Shown: in pieces, positions 1-11,839 of the stretch
Position numbering within the stretch: the stretch's first letter is position 1
How the letters are laid out: every line of letters begins with the position of its first letter
Assembly: GCA_017163975.1 (NCBI GenBank)
Contig: JAFFSR010000314.1
Location: 5,442,501 to 5,506,500 of the forward strand
From: Anastatus disparis
Lineage: Eukaryota > Arthropoda > Insecta > Hymenoptera > Eupelmidae
DNA length: 64,000 nt
Reading direction: 5' to 3'
Translations under genes and position numbers: made by a program
Notes under the pieces: generated by a model
Told to the model about the DNA's origin: nothing
The model's input: only the letters and a program-made list of their open reading frames with translations
The model's database searches: none

Positions 1-172
1 GGAAACTTGGTTTGATAAATCATATCGCAAAAAAGCAAAATTACATTTCTCTAAAAAGATGCGATCAGCTGTAAGAATACAATGGCCGTGCAAGAAGCCA
101 TGTTTCATAGTTGGCATCAATGCTAATGTATAGTTTGGTATGCGCCAACTTCAAATTCGAATTTTAAATGTA
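1..172. other. AT-rich flank, nothing recognised
   Basis: Non-coding sequence before the first inverted repeat. No open frame, RNA gene or repeat boundary is visible. Confidence 0.5.
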
Positions 173-1606
173 AATTGAATTTGTTTTGTATGTACAATTT
201 CTACAAATAAACACTTTTTCAACATAAAACTGTTTTATTTTATTTAAAACATAAATATGTAAAAAATTTAATATTATAAGAGAAAACAATATAGTTTACA
301 TCATTTGCGAACTCATTATTTTTTTTTAAATTTTCATTATAGCAAAATAAGTAGTTTATTCGTTTCTTTGCTTGAAACAAAATATTTTTTGAATGACTTT
401 ATTGAATTAGCGAAACTTTGGCATATCCTAACCTTTTTAGAATGAAAATGTTTTCAAAAGCAAATAATAAGGATTACTTAATTTTATTGATAATTATGGT
501 TTTTGAAAAATAAACAGTCATAAGTAATTTTATTAAGATAAGACTTTGAAAAAACGTGAGAAAAATCACTTAATTTTTTTAATCTTAGTGTAATAAGTAT
601 AAAATAAAATTCATAATATTATTTTTGAAAAATTTGTCGAAATATATTTTTCAAATTCATTATTTTCATAATATTTATCTTTTTATTCGGAATCTAAATT
701 TTATATTCATGTTATATGTAGATTTATCAATCAAACATAAATATAAAAAGAATAGAAATGATTTGGAAATATATTTTTTTTTGACAACATTTTTTTAAAG
801 ATAAATGAACAAGACTCTCCGTGAAACACAAACTGCAAAAAGCTTTCTTTTATTTGACAAAGAATTCAATTTGGTAGAAATGAATGATTAGTTTTTGAAT
901 TTTGTAAATAAATTAGATCATAAATAAATGTACATGTTGAACCTTAAAACTTCAATTTTATTTATGCATTATAATACTTATCATTTTAACTCAATGTTAT
1001 TTTTTCAAAAAATTGTAAAAAACTATGAAAAAATATAAATAATCGTAAATAAATGTGAATAATTGTAAAAAAAATAAATGTAAATAACTGTAAATAAATA
1101 TAAACAACTGTATGTTTATAGTTATTTACAGTTATTTACAGTTAGTAACACTTATTTACAATTATTTCCAGAAATTTTTTCCATATGGGCTTATCTTAAT
1201 AAAATTATTTACAACTGTTTATTTTTAAAGAACGATAATATAGAATAATATTTGATGAGATTATATTATATAATAAAATTATATTAGCAATAAAATTAAG
1301 TAATCCTTATCATTCGCTTTTCAAAACATATTTTCATTCTAAAAAGGTTAGGATATGCCAAAGTTTCGCTAATTCAATAAAGTCATTCAAAAAATATTTT
1401 GTTTCAAGCAAAGAAACGAATAAACTACTTATTTTGCTATAATTAAAATTAAAAAAAAAATAATGAGTTCGCAAATGATGTAAACTATATTGTTCTCTCT
1501 TATAATATTAAATTTTTTACATATTTATGTTTTAAATAAAATAAAACAGTTTTATGTTGAAAAAGTGTTTATTTGTAGAAATTGTACATATAAAAAAAAT
1601 TCAATT
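173..1606. mobile_element. Foldback / long-TIR non-autonomous element
   Basis: The first ~370 bases (about 173-545) reappear as an imperfect reverse complement at about 1192-1606. Landmarks shared in inverted orientation are ATCATTTGCGAACTCATTA, GCATATCCTAACCTTTTTAG and CTTATCTTAATAAAATTA. The middle (about 545-1190) is AT-rich and carries short self-complementary runs of TGTAAATAACTG type near 1030-1160. No transposase frame is present, so this is a foldback or MITE-like element that would depend on an enzyme encoded elsewhere. The open frame at 1490-1759 lies partly inside the right arm and looks fortuitous. The target duplication is not clear. Confidence 0.75.
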
Positions 1607-1609
1607 AGG

Positions 1610-3785
1610 AAGCATTTTTTGGACTTATATCATGCTTACTGTAAGCTTATGTTAATTTTCATAAAGGTGAATGGAAGCTTCGACTGGAATATATTATATA
1701 AAAGTTTCATGGGAAGCTTCCTTGTAAGCTCTTTTGCTATGTGGGTGGTCTTTGCATGAATCTTTAATGAAAGGTTCCATTAATGTTCCATGAAAGATTA
1801 CGTGAAAGCTTTTATTAACCTTTCTCGGAAGATTCCCGAAAGCTTTCGACGTAACCTTACTAATGAATTTTTCAGTAAGCTTGCAGTTATCTTCTATGAA
1901 AGATTCTATTTAAAGTAAGCGAAACATTCTATGAAAGAAGGGATGAATCTTTTTAGAAAGCTTCCTGAAAGCTTCCACGATTACCTAACTGATGAATTTT
2001 TTGGCAAACTCACAGTAATCTTATTCAATATCTTCCATGTAACCCTTGCGTATTCATCTATGGAAGGTTTTCTGTAAAGTCACTGTAAGATTCCATAAGG
2101 ATTTTAGGGAATATTGCACGTTAGAATTCAGTAAACTTCTGTTTCGATTACATTTAGCTTACTGTAAGCTTTCATGGAATCTTTCAGTTGAGTTTTTCCG
2201 TAACATTTATTGAAAAAGTTTTTATTCACAGTTGTTAAATATCTTTCAGGAATCTTCCAACAATTCTTACATTAATTTTTAATGAAAGGTTCCATTAATG
2301 TTCCATGAAAGATTACGTGAAAGCATTTATTAACCTTTCTCTTAAGATGCCCGAAAGCTTTCGACGTAACCTTACTAATGAATCTTTCAATAAGCTTGCA
2401 ATTATCTTTTATGAAATATTCTATTTAAGGTAAGCAGAATATTCTATTGAAGAAAGCATAAATTTTTTTAGAAAGCTTCCTGTAGGTTTTCACGATTACC
2501 TAACTGATGAATCTTTCAGGAAGCTTACAGTAATCTTTCTCAATATCTTCCATGTAATCTTTGCGTATTTATACATGGAAGCTTTTCTGTAAGGTTACTA
2601 TAAGATTGAAAAAAGATTTAATTTTTTCTCTTTTGTTTGCCAAAATTAATAGTTTAAAAAAAAATCAATCCTTTAATTACAAAAGAACAGATAATACGAC
2701 TTGTTTTTAACAGTTGTAGAAATTCTTCAAGTAATCTTCCATCGTTACATACATTAATTTTTTATAAAAGTTTTTTTTATGTTTCGTAAAAGATTACGTG
2801 AAAGCTTTTATTAATCTCTTTTGAAAAATTTCCGAAGGCTTCTGGCGAAAGCTTACTAATGAAACTTTCGGGAAGCTTGCAGTTATCTTTTATGAAAGAT
2901 TGTATTAAACGTTAGCGGAATATTCTATGAAAGATGACACGAATCTTTTCAGTAAGCTTCCTGTAAGCCTTCACGATTACCTAACCGATGAATCTTTCGG
3001 GAAGCTTACAGTAATCTTTCTTACTATCCTTACATGTAACCTTTCTGAATACATTCATGGAAGATTTGCTAAAAGGTTACTGTGAGATTGATAAAATATT
3101 TCAAGGAATCTTGCACGTAATTATTTAGTAACTTTTTTTCTAGATTACATTTAGCTAACTATGAACTTATAGAAATCTTCCAGTGGAATCTTCCTTTAAG
3201 GCTTTCTAGAAAGTTTACCTTTACGGTGGTGAAAATTCTTTCTGTAATCTTCCATCTTTATTTACATTAATGTTTCATTAAATCTTCCATTTATGTTTCG
3301 TGAAAGATCACGTGAAAGCTTTTATTAACCTTTTTCGAAAGATTTAGGAAAGCTTCTGGCGAAAGCTTATAAATGAATCTTTCGGGAAGCTTACAGTTAT
3401 CTTTCATGAAAGATTGTAATAAACGTTAGCGGAATATTTTATGAAAGATGACACGAATCTTTTCAGTAAGCTTCCTGTAAGATTTCACGATTACCTAACC
3501 GATGAATCTTTCGGAAAGCTTACAGTAATCTTTCTCACTATCTTACATGTAACTTTTCTGGATTCATTCATGGAAGCTTGGCTGAAAGGTTACTGTGAGA
3601 TTTTAAAAAGATTTTGTGGAATATTTTACGTAAGCTTTCATTATCCATTTATTCATGCTTACGTTTAGCTTACTATTAGATTACATGAAATATTACAAAG
3701 CAATATTAATGAAAGATTCAGTAAGCTTACAGAAAGGCTAATGGAAGCTTCCTTGGAAGCTTTCGTGCTATGTGGGTTGTTAGAA
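1610..3785. repeat. Degenerate ~500-bp tandem array rich in AAGCTT
   Basis: Four diverged units can be aligned. The landmark AGATTACGTGAAAGC (AGATCACGTGAAAGC in the last) occurs near 1795, 2310, 2791 and 3305, giving spacings of about 515, 481 and 514 bp. Each unit repeats internally the themes GAAAGCTT, AAGCTTCC, GATTACCTAACYGATGAATC and GGAAGCTTACAGTAATCTT. The array is bordered on both sides by GCTATGTGGGT (about 1738 and 3767). A short piece resembling the end of the GAG-type TTAA MITE family described below lies inside it at about 2625-2725. Open frames in the array, such as 3441-3668, follow the repeats and have no protein character. Confidence 0.8.
2625..2725. mobile_element. Fragment of the GAG-type TTAA MITE
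   Basis: This stretch reads TTAATTACAAAAGAACAGAT then AATACGACTTG...TTAAC. It closely resembles the right end of the MITE at 38035-38415 (TTAATTAGAAAAGGACAGAG, ATATACGACCTGCTCTTAAC). Only one end is present, so it is a truncated relic interrupting the 500-bp array. Similarity was judged by eye. Confidence 0.45.
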
Positions 3786-4293
3786 TAATAAAGTAAACTA
3801 TCCATATATTGTCTATAGATTTATGAACTTAATATGTTTAAAATTTATTATGTTTAATCGTAACTTTTTGTGTGTCGTCAAGAATAAAAAAAAGTTTAAG
3901 CAACTTTATCTCGATAAGACAGGTATATCAAGAAAAATTAATTAAACATTAAAATTATTCAATCGTGATCCCATTTTCTTTTTCTCTGTTAGTTTAAGAT
4001 TATAGTAAATTATACATTTTCAAGCACAATGGTCTTTAAATTGATAAATTCAAATAGTAATTTTCTGCACATTAGCAGGAGTAACCAAAAGCTAGAGTGA
4101 ATTTTCTTCGAATACGCAGGTTTGAAAAATATAAATTTACATTTAATATTAACTAATGGCAATCTGCTTAAATGCTTGCCTGTTAGTTAAAAAATAAAAT
4201 AAATTATACATTTTCTGAATACGTGGGTTCAAGAATGAAAGTTTTATATTTGCTTAATTTGAACCCATAACATTATGCACGTCTGCAGTTGTC
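3786..4293. other. AT-rich spacer without recognised genes
   Basis: No credible coding frame. A weakly repeated phrase, AAATTATACATTTTC, occurs near 4008 and 4199, but no larger duplication was traced. Confidence 0.5.
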
Positions 4294-4591
4294 TTAAGGG
4301 GATGTAAAATGGATACTACACCTGTACTCATAAATATTCACTATCTTTATATTTTATTGCAAAATTTTCAATAAAAAAATGCATTAGCTTATAGTATGTA
4401 CCATGAACATTATTCGGTTAAATTTTTAAATAAATCCATTCATTAGTTATTGAGGATTTTGGGTTCCAAAATTATTTATTAACGTTTTTCAATTTTGTAC
4501 AGGAATCCAAATATCTTAAAAACTAATGAATGAATTGATTTGAAAATTTATCTAAATAATCATCATGGTACATACTACAAGCTAATGCATT

Positions 4592-4829
4592 TGTTGAGAT
4601 ATATTTATTAAAGAGAACAAATTTTTAATAATGAATCAATAAGTACAAAATATCTATATATCGATCTTAGTAACGGAGCGTGGCTCTATGTGCGAAAGCT
4701 AGCTTTCAACTGGCAGCTTTGTGTAATCAAGGCGATGACCGCTGTTGAGCCGTAGCGCTGCAACCAACAAAACATAAGCACAGAATGGCGGAGCAGCTTC
4801 AGAGTGATGCCGCTCGCTTATTCTTGACA
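4592..4829 (-). repeat. Copia 3' LTR
   Basis: 238 bp, TGTTGAGATATATTTATT ... TTATTCTTGACA on the plus strand, matching 11840-12077 along its whole length with a few substitutions. TG and CA termini and the flanking GCATT define the boundaries. Confidence 0.95.
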
Positions 4830-4843
4830 CTCCCTCCCGAGCA
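4830..4843 (-). promoter_or_regulatory. Copia polypurine tract
   Basis: Read on the minus strand this is CTCGGGAGGGAG immediately before the LTR start TGTCAAG. A purine run in this position primes plus-strand DNA synthesis in LTR retrotransposons. Confidence 0.75.
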
Positions 4844-4913
4844 AATCTCTCTGAGTTGACTCACTTCATTTCCAGCTGAAAACTTTATTTAGGATCTGTA
4901 AAGAAAGAAAAAT

Positions 4914-5909
4914 TTACAATTTTAATGTATTATTCATTAGTAATGAAGTCAAGCTATTATGTAATTCAAAGGGTAGGGCCTTAGTGAATATATCAGCAAT
5001 TTGTTGTTTAGAAGCAATCCATCTTATTGTTATTAGATTTCTGGCAACGCATTCACGAACGTAGTGTTCTCGAACTTCTGTTATATGTCTAAGTTTATTT
5101 GTATAACTAACTTGTGAACTGGCTTCTGCAGCTTTATTATCGCACCACAGAGTCATAGGTGTAAAGGAACATTTTAATATCAGACTTAATGAATTTTTCA
5201 ATGATACCATCTCCTGACATGCTTCGCTCATCGCAACATACTCAGCTTGACATGTTGAGAGAGCTACGTAAGACTGTTTATGTGTTTTCCAGGCTATTGT
5301 ATCACCGTACAATTTAATAACAGAACCACTCGTTGTCAATGATCCTTTGCAATCAGCAAAACTTGTATCTGAGTATCCTTGCATGTTTTCCAGCTTTCCT
5401 TCAAACTTTAGTCCTAGACTTTTGGAATATTTCAAGTATCTGCATAAACGTTTTACCATTTTCCATTCTTCTTCAGTTGGATTGTTTTGATGTCTGCTCA
5501 ATACATTTACAGTATATGATATATCTGGGCGTACAGTATTTGCAAGATAGAGAAGAGAACCAATTATTTCTCTGTAAGGTCCATTTATCTTATTTGAGAC
5601 ATCATTTACTTGATTTTCTGTTTCTTCTCTTTCACGTCGTTCTCTATTTGCCACTTGACTTGTTACCATTGGTGTTCTTTGCAGATGCATTTCACTATAT
5701 CCAAAACGTTTAAGTAGATTATTGATGTAACCTTCCAACTTAAGTGTTATAGTATGATTTTGTCTATCTCTTTCAATTTCTATACCTAAGAAGTTCTTTG
5801 GTTCTCCTAAGTCAGACATATCGAATTCCAACATAAGTTTCTGTTTTATATCGTCTAACTTGTTTTCATCATTGCTAGCTATCAGCATATCATCCACATA
5901 TAATAACAA
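4914..5909 (-). pseudogene. Copia pol: RT C-terminal half and RNase H
   Basis: 331 codons beginning at the RT active-site motif LLYVDDMLIASND, with the two catalytic aspartates present. RNase H follows, with GYSDTSFADCKGS, the acidic-residue motif CQAEYVAMSEA, WCDNKAA and the typical Copia ending IADIFTKALPFE. It shares its frame with the RT segment at 6084-7088, separated by an in-frame TGA and about 170 bases of still-coding sequence (ERALYGLK is visible). Reverse transcriptase copies element RNA in the cytoplasm and RNase H removes the RNA strand. The catalytic residues look intact but the polyprotein is broken upstream, so it is scored as a pseudogene. Confidence 0.93.
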
Positions 5910-6083
5910 TATTAAGAGCTTATTGTTTTCATGCCATGTAAAGAGGCATGGTTCAGAGTCATGAGAATCTAGATTCAGTTTTTCAGCTGCTTCTGAAAAC
6001 CTTTCATGCCATCTCTTCGGACTTATTTTTAATCCATATAAAGCACGTTCGATTTTGCATACTTTGCTTCTTCTTAAATCAAG

Positions 6084-7088
6084 TCAGCAATCAATACCTT
6101 CGGGTATTTCCATGTATATTTCATTATCTATTTTGCCATTTAGAAAAGCTGTTTTTACATCCAGCTGTCTTACTTCCAGATCAAGCTTGTTTATTATAAC
6201 TAGCACGGCTCTAATTAAAGGCAATCGCGAAACTGGTGCGTAAGTTTCATTCAATTCATATGAATTTTTATCTTTGAAACCTCTTATAACCAGTCGAGCT
6301 TTATACTTTTTGTCTCCATTTGTTCCAATTTTTCTTTTCAGAACCCACCTTGAATCTATAATATTTGGTTTTTCTCCACTAACATTTGATGGTCTATCAA
6401 CAATTTTCCAAACCTTGCTCTTTTCCATAGATTGCAGTTCGGACTTAATAGCTTTTTCCCATTCATAATTATCTTCTGATTTCATGGCTTGTTGGTATGA
6501 GTTTGGATCATTGTGTGTTGTGGCTATAAATGTACTAATTTCTTCATTCTCAAGCAAATTTATATCTGATCCAAGTTCATGTTCTTCTTGAGGTTGTAAT
6601 TTCTCTTTCCTTGGACGTTCTCTTTTCCTTTTCTCTCCCTCCGTTTCAGAGATCAAAATTCCTTTTTCATTTTCAAACTGTAAAAACCAATTTTCGCGAT
6701 CTATTTCTTCCATTGAGTTGTTCCAATCTTTTATGCTATTTTTGTTGTATCTATCTCCATATACTTGTTTTTCATTGAATCGAGCATCTTTGCTTTCATA
6801 GTATTTGCCTTCTTCCGGTTTTATAAAAATATATCCTGTTGGCTTGTATCCTATTAATACAACTCTTTTGCCCAGCTGATCAAACTTATTTCCAACTTTT
6901 CTTTGCACTTTCATATATGCAATGCAGCCAAAACGTTTAAGTTGTTCTAGATGAAGATGAAAGTTTGGATTTAATTTTTGTAGAGGTGGTATCATATCAT
7001 TCGAACTATGAGGAGTCCTGTTGTAGAAGTATACAGCCGCATTCACTGCTAAATCCCGCATATTTTTAGGTAGATTTGTATCGTACAT
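6084..7088 (-). pseudogene. Copia pol: integrase C-terminus and RT N-terminal half
   Basis: 334 codons. The N-terminal part ([14 protein letters not shown], then a region ending near GYKPTGYIF) is the end of the Copia integrase core. A charged linker follows, then the RT start with [18 protein letters not shown] and [11 protein letters not shown], which carries the first RT catalytic aspartate. It ends at IPEGIDC followed by an in-frame TGA. The next residues (LDLRRSKVCKIERALYGLK) continue the same protein, so this is a nonsense mutation rather than a natural end. It is in frame with the integrase segment upstream (7146-7955). Confidence 0.92.
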
Positions 7089-7145
7089 TAGTGCTCTGAC
7101 TTTCCTTTGAATGGTCTGATTGAATCGCTCAGCAACACCATTATG

Positions 7146-7955
7146 CTAAGGTGTATCAGGACTAGCTGTATTTAATTCAGCATCAAACTTATTTAGTACT
7201 TCTGTGGTGTGTCCTCCTGTAAATTCTGTACCTTGGTCACATCGAAGATAGCAAAATTTTGCATCATATCCTAATGAATTTCTAGTAGATGTGATAAAAA
7301 TTTCCAAACAATATCCAGCTTCAGATTTAGTTTTCATAGGGTATGCCATTGCTGCTCTTGAAAAATCATCAATAAATACTGAAATAAATTTATATCCTTT
7401 GGGGTGTGAAGCAAGTTTTATTGGACCCATTAAGTCGGAATGAACTATTTGTAGAGGTTTTGTGGCTCTCTGTCTAGTCAAGCTAAAAGGTAATCTATTG
7501 AAATTTGATACTATACATGCTTCACATTCTTTAACTGAATCATCGAATACTACTTCTTTTAGTCCTTTTATATTTGGAAATTTCTTTTGAAATTCTTTTA
7601 AGTATTTCAAGGAAGCATGACCTAACCTTACATGCCATAGCATTTTATTATTGACTTTGTAACAATCTTCATCTGTATTTTCTGTTTTTATTTTTTCCAT
7701 CTTGTTTATTTTTCGGTCTTTAAGTGTATCTTGAAAATTCGAGTATCTGAGGTGTTCTTCATTATTGAAATTCATTTTCTTTTGTTCATCAATCTTTTTA
7801 TTCATTTCTTCCTTTTTAGTGTCAAGCTTGTCTTCTTCATCTGTCTTTTCTATTTTATCATCATATTCTTTTTGTCTTGTAGCTATATATGCAACAATTT
7901 TGCTGACTTTAGATTTGCATGTTTCTTCATCATTATTCGAGCTGCTGGATTTCAA
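7146..7955 (-). pseudogene. Copia pol: pre-integrase and integrase core
   Basis: 269 codons. A charged N-terminal stretch leads into the GAG-pre-integrase zinc-binding region (LWHVRLGHASLKYL, then CEACIVSNFNRLPF). The integrase core shows IVHSDLMGPIK and FISVFIDDFSR (first catalytic aspartate) and CDQGTEFTG (second). The frame stops at a TAG inside the conserved segment before HNGVAER, so one codon that is usually a non-stop residue in this family has mutated. The frame change against the protease segment lies near 7960-7980. Confidence 0.92.
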
Positions 7956-7977
7956 TGTTATAACCCAAAAGGGTTTT

Positions 7978-8412
7978 TCATAAATTCCTGAAATTAGTGT
8001 TTATATTCTTATTTTTATTTCCATAAATTACATTATATAAATTCAATAATTTGTTATTAACATGTCCTGAGATCTGACCAACTCCCTCCGATTTTATTAT
8101 TGCGTTATCATCCTTATTTGCACATTTAACTTCGGTTTTGATGTTTTCGTTGAGTGTTCTAAAAATTAACCTACAATTTGACATGTGCTCCGTAGCACCC
8201 GAATCTGCCAGAAATTTAACTAACTGATTTTCACTACTTTGGCCTATTGTATCGAGCTTATCTTTTGTAAGTAGACCTACGCACTCACCATTTTTTAATT
8301 TTAATTCTGGTCCACCTTTCATTTTATTATTTCTAGTGATACTTGATTTACCACTTCCTCGTAAGTGACTTCGACCTCGATTTTTTGTCAAACTTATATC
8401 GTTTAGTGTCAC
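7978..8412 (-). pseudogene. Copia protease segment
   Basis: 144 codons containing FLADSGATEHMSN, the Copia retropepsin active site (DSGA). The protease would cleave the Gag-Pol polyprotein in the particle. The N-terminal residues (RSHLRGSGKSS) correspond to the basic tail after the zinc knuckle but are read in a different frame from the zinc-knuckle segment at 8348-8662, so a frameshift lies around 8350-8412. The segment ends at a stop next to another frame change. Confidence 0.9.
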
Positions 8413-8662
8413 CGCGAGTTTGTGCGTAGTCTATTTTTCGCTTTGTAGTGGAACGATTTGTCACCCTTTTTCTATCCCTAAAACAATCAAAATTATCATA
8501 CCTTCTTTGCTGCTCATTTTCTTTCAAAATCTTTTCCAGCTGTGCATTTGAATACGGACAGTCCGCACGGACATGACCCTCATACCGCTTGCAACGGAAA
8601 CACATTTTTCCTTTTCTTGTACATTGGTCTTTGTAATGACCTTTCTCGCATTCTAACCTCAA
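8348..8662 (-). pseudogene. Copia Gag C-terminus with zinc knuckles
   Basis: 104 codons with two cysteine/histidine clusters: CEKGHYKDQC and CFRCKRYEGHVRADC. The second has spacing CX2CX5HX4C, one residue longer than the classical CX2CX4HX4C. The first lacks its leading cysteine in this frame. A basic arginine/lysine-rich tail follows (TKRKIDY, TKRYKFDKKSRSK). Zinc knuckles of Gag bind element RNA. It lies between the hairpin insertion at 8711-8826 and the protease segment. Confidence 0.85.
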
Positions 8663-8710
8663 AATCGCAACTTATTTTCTCTTTTTCGGCTCTCAAGCGA
8701 GAAAACATAT

Positions 8711-8826
8711 TATGAAACTGATGTGTAAAGGCTTTTTTACGAAACTCGTTACAGCCCTCGCCTCCGGCTCGGGCGGTAAACTTCTCGTTTCGTAAATAAA
8801 GCCTTTACACACCCGTTTAATAATGT
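8711..8826. mobile_element. GC-rich mini-hairpin inserted in Copia gag
   Basis: About 115 bp with inverted ends: TGATGTGTAAAGGCTT at left and AAGCCTTTACACACCC at right, then TACGAAACTCG against CTCGTTTCGTA. The core is GC-rich (CCCTCGCCTCCGGCTCGGG), unlike the surroundings. It replaces the expected continuation of Gag after CVNCGNN, creating the early end at 8749. The GC-rich core and hairpin shape resemble a second small hairpin inside the hAT element at about 13684-13768. Confidence 0.6.
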
Positions 8827-9810
8827 AGTATTATTCCCGCAGTTTACACATTGGATTCCTGGATGTGGCACATAGTATGAGGTTACACCGCCGGTGCTGT
8901 CTTTTTGTCCAGCTGCTTTTTCTTCATCTCGAGCTGCATCCTGTTGAAGAATGTAATCTTTTAGTTGATTTAGAGTTAGCATTTCTCCAGTAGCATTTTT
9001 GTTAAATATTTGAAAATCTCTAACTTTTGGGTTATTAGTAACTATAGCTTCAAAGAAAGCATCTCTGATTTCAATTTCAGACAAATTTGGAGTTTGAGGT
9101 AGTTTATTATATAATCGAACTATTTTATCAAATCTATTCCAGAAGACCGAGGCCTTTTCTTTATTTGGGTTATACTTGATTTTATGTAACTGTTTCCTCA
9201 AGCTGGTTGTAGTAAGTGCTGATTCGGAACTTTTAAAACGTTTAATTTCTTTTAACATCTTTACTGGATCACGAATCTGAGAAACCTTAAAATGATAGGA
9301 CTTGTCTATTCTATTTATAAGAATATCTCTGACTCTAATTTTGTCTTTTTCCAACTCAGCAGAATCTACAACACGGTCCAATCCAGCTGAGGAATCAATC
9401 ACATATAATAAATCGCGAATTGTCAATTCTGAATTCAAGTAATCCATAAAAGAATCAATATCTGAATCTGGAGTTAATTTATATTCTCTACGTATTGTAC
9501 TATCTTTATTATTAACTTCAATTTGAATTTTATCAGTTAAGTTTGAATTATTATTTGTTAAATTTATTTTTCCTAATTCTTTTTGGATTACTTGAGTTAT
9601 ATAATTTTTATTTAAAATTCCATCAGTTTCTTCAGTGGAATTTGTATTGTCACTCAAGCTTGTTACTACCTCAGGTCCTTTTTTATCTCCAGCTGATTGA
9701 TATTCTTCATACTCCTCTTTGACCCATTTATTGACTTTATTCTCGATCCAATTTAACCTATCATCAATAAAGCATCTGGAATTTGATATGACCAGTGCCG
9801 TCTGGTCCAT
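8749..9810 (-). pseudogene. Copia Gag main domain
   Basis: 353 codons. The central part (about residues 125-310) looks like a Copia-type Gag helical domain (ELTIRDLLYVIDSS, SALTTTSLRKQLHKIKY, SVFWNRFDKIVRLYNKLP, DAFFEAIVTNNPKVRDF). Near the C-terminus CVNCGNN may be the start of a first zinc knuckle. The last ~20 residues are encoded by the inserted GC-rich hairpin. The N-terminal 120 residues are polar and not obviously part of the Gag fold. The true reading frame continues from an upstream frame (9815-10345), implying a frameshift near 9812. Confidence 0.85.
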
Positions 9811-9814
9811 ATTC

Positions 9815-10345
9815 TCATAGGATTTCTCCCTTATACTCCCAATATCTCCTGCTCTCCCAATACCTCCAATTCTCCAGCTTTTCCATGATTTCTGTAAACA
9901 TATTAAAATTATTATACATTTCCGTTTCAGGATCTGTATAAGAGTTTAGATTTAAATTGGATTCACTGAATGAATCTACTTTTAGTGCCCTTGTTCTCTT
10001 ACGGAGTTTATTCAGATTCAAATCCAGTTTGACTTTTTCTGTCATTTTAATAACTGGGGTGGATTTATTACCTTGCAACTTAAGATTCAGCTCGTCATTA
10101 GAGCTCTGCGAACCTTGTTGCGTCTCGAACTTAGGAACATCCAACTTATCTCGCGGTGCACCTTTATCCTCCTTTACATCCAGCTTTTTAGGCCAAGCCT
10201 CTTTCAGTTGGCTTGAAGTGGGCTCCTCAGTCAAAGCCACCTCCTTGACCTTTGATTTATCTATTTCTCTTCTTACCGAGTCCAGCAGCTCCTCATTGAC
10301 ATTAAATAAATCTGTAATTCAATTATTTAATGTGTTATAATTCAT
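9815..10345 (-). pseudogene. Copia Gag N-terminal extension
   Basis: The frame opens at an ATG at 10345, has an in-frame TGA at codon 9, then runs to 9815. It encodes a lysine- and serine-rich polypeptide (KEAWPKKLDVKED, MTEKVKLDLNLNKLRKRT). It ends a few bases before the main Gag segment, in another frame. This N-terminal extension is not a domain I recognise and makes this Gag longer than that of Drosophila copia. The first-ATG choice is an inference, as GTG and internal ATGs are other possibilities. Confidence 0.6.
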
Positions 10346-10635
10346 CAAGGTACAACACTTAAAAAAATAGAGACTCACATAAATTAAATTATAATATATA
10401 ATCACTCAATTAACGTACAACAATTAATAGATTATTATATATTTAAGGCTGGTATTTATAAATAAAAGACTTACTCAATTAACGTACAACAATTAATAGA
10501 GTAAAGCTTACAGCCTGTATCGGTACACGCAGTGTAGCAGCAACAACATACACCACACCACATGCACCGGCCAACAAAATTTGAATCTGAATTGCATGCA
10601 TAAATTGTGTTAAATTAATTTTTTTTTAAATCAAT

Positions 10636-10857
10636 TTAATTTTCAAGCTTTTTAATCAAGCAAATTTTACCTATAGGATATTCAACGCCTGAAGACGTAA
10701 TTATAAAAATGTCTCCTTCACTATTCACTTCAGGATACATCTCTTCTCCAGGATGTCTTTCAGAGATTTGTAGCTCCTGATCTTGCAGAAGCAAAAACAA
10801 CCTGACGTTCCTCTCGTCTGTTAATAATTCAAACTTATTAATTTTAGATTTATACAA
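10636..10857 (-). CDS. Small open frame in Copia 5' leader
   Basis: 73 codons in the leader between the 5' LTR and gag, on the sense strand of the element. The composition is protein-like (ISERHPGEEMYPEV, GDIFIITSSGVEYPIGKI), but I recognise no family. It could be an additional element-encoded peptide, an exon, or captured host sequence. A chance open frame remains possible. Confidence 0.35.
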   Translation of the reverse strand: MYKSKINKFELLTDERNVRLFLLLQDQELQISERHPGEEMYPEVNSEGDIFIITSSGVEYPIGKICLIKKLEN

Positions 10858-11154
10858 AACAAAAGAAAAATTAAATTAATCAAGCTATTCATAAAGTAAT
10901 ACATATTCCATCTTAATACGCGTAGAAAACGCACGTATGTACATTATCGTATAAAAAAAAAATTATACATATATGTATACATACACATACACATACACAT
11001 GCATGTATTTTCAATTTAATTCGTTCAACTCGTTCAGAGTATATTTGGGCATCATTTTATACATACAGTTAATTCTGTAGCCCGAACTTGACATGCGTCC
11101 ACGTCAAGTTACTCCCTCTTTACGAGAACGAACGCTAAAAGAAGAGGAGAAAGA

Positions 11155-11155
<1 letters not shown>

Positions 11156-11187
<32 letters not shown>
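11156..11187. repeat. (GA)n microsatellite
   Basis: About 15 GA dinucleotides in the untranslated leader of the Copia element. Confidence 0.9.
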
Positions 11188-11190
<3 letters not shown>

Positions 11191-11821
11191 AACATGGCCG
11201 CCACACACGTCCACACACGTCCAGCAAAAACAAAAGAAATAATTCCCTTTTCTTTTTTTTTTATATTAAAAATTTTAATTGACGATTCTCTTTTTTTTAT
11301 AATAAAAAAAAATTTTAAACAATTTTCTTTTTTCTGATTTTATCTGTAAAATTCAGTAATCACCCTTTGTAAAAATTCCTCTCTTCTAAATTTTTAACAA
11401 ACAAAATTTTCAATAAAATAAAATTTTTATAAACAATCATTTCCATTAATAAAAACTTTCAATTTTCAAACAACAAAAAAAATTTTATACTAAAATTTTC
11501 AATTAAATTTAAAGACAATTTTTAATAATGAATTTTCCACCGTCAGTAAAGAAAACTCACCCCGAGACTTAGGGACGTCAAACATTTTCCTATCCTGGTC
11601 AGCCGACATTCCACCAACAAGATTTGACAACTTAAGAAAAGATTCAAACTGCAAAACTCCAACAGCAAAACTTCCAGCTAAAACACAAGCAATTCAATAT
11701 GGCTGCTCGCGACGCTCTCGAACTAAAATGTAAAACTCTCCTCTTTCTTCTCCTTCCTTCTTATAGCACCAACACTACAGCCTTTTTTAAAGAAACACAA
11801 AAAAAACTCGTGCAGTGGAAG

Positions 11822-11839
11822 CGTGCTGGGCCCATAACC
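11822..11839 (-). promoter_or_regulatory. Copia primer-binding site
   Basis: Directly inside the 5' LTR the minus strand reads GGTTATGGGCCCAGCACG. Drosophila copia has GGTTATGGGCCCAG at the same position, complementary to an internal part of initiator methionine tRNA. The match supports half-tRNA priming. The position next to the LTR terminus AACA fits. Confidence 0.85.

Noticed and set aside
1490..1759. 89-codon open frame
   Set aside because: It spans the right arm of the foldback and the start of the repeat array; composition is as expected by chance in AT-rich DNA.
3441..3668. 75-codon open frame with protein-like look
   Set aside because: It follows the AAGCTT-rich 500-bp repeat unit and is broken in the other units.
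5333..6468. Plus-strand open frames opposite the Copia pol
   Set aside because: They are antisense shadows of the RT and RNase H frames.
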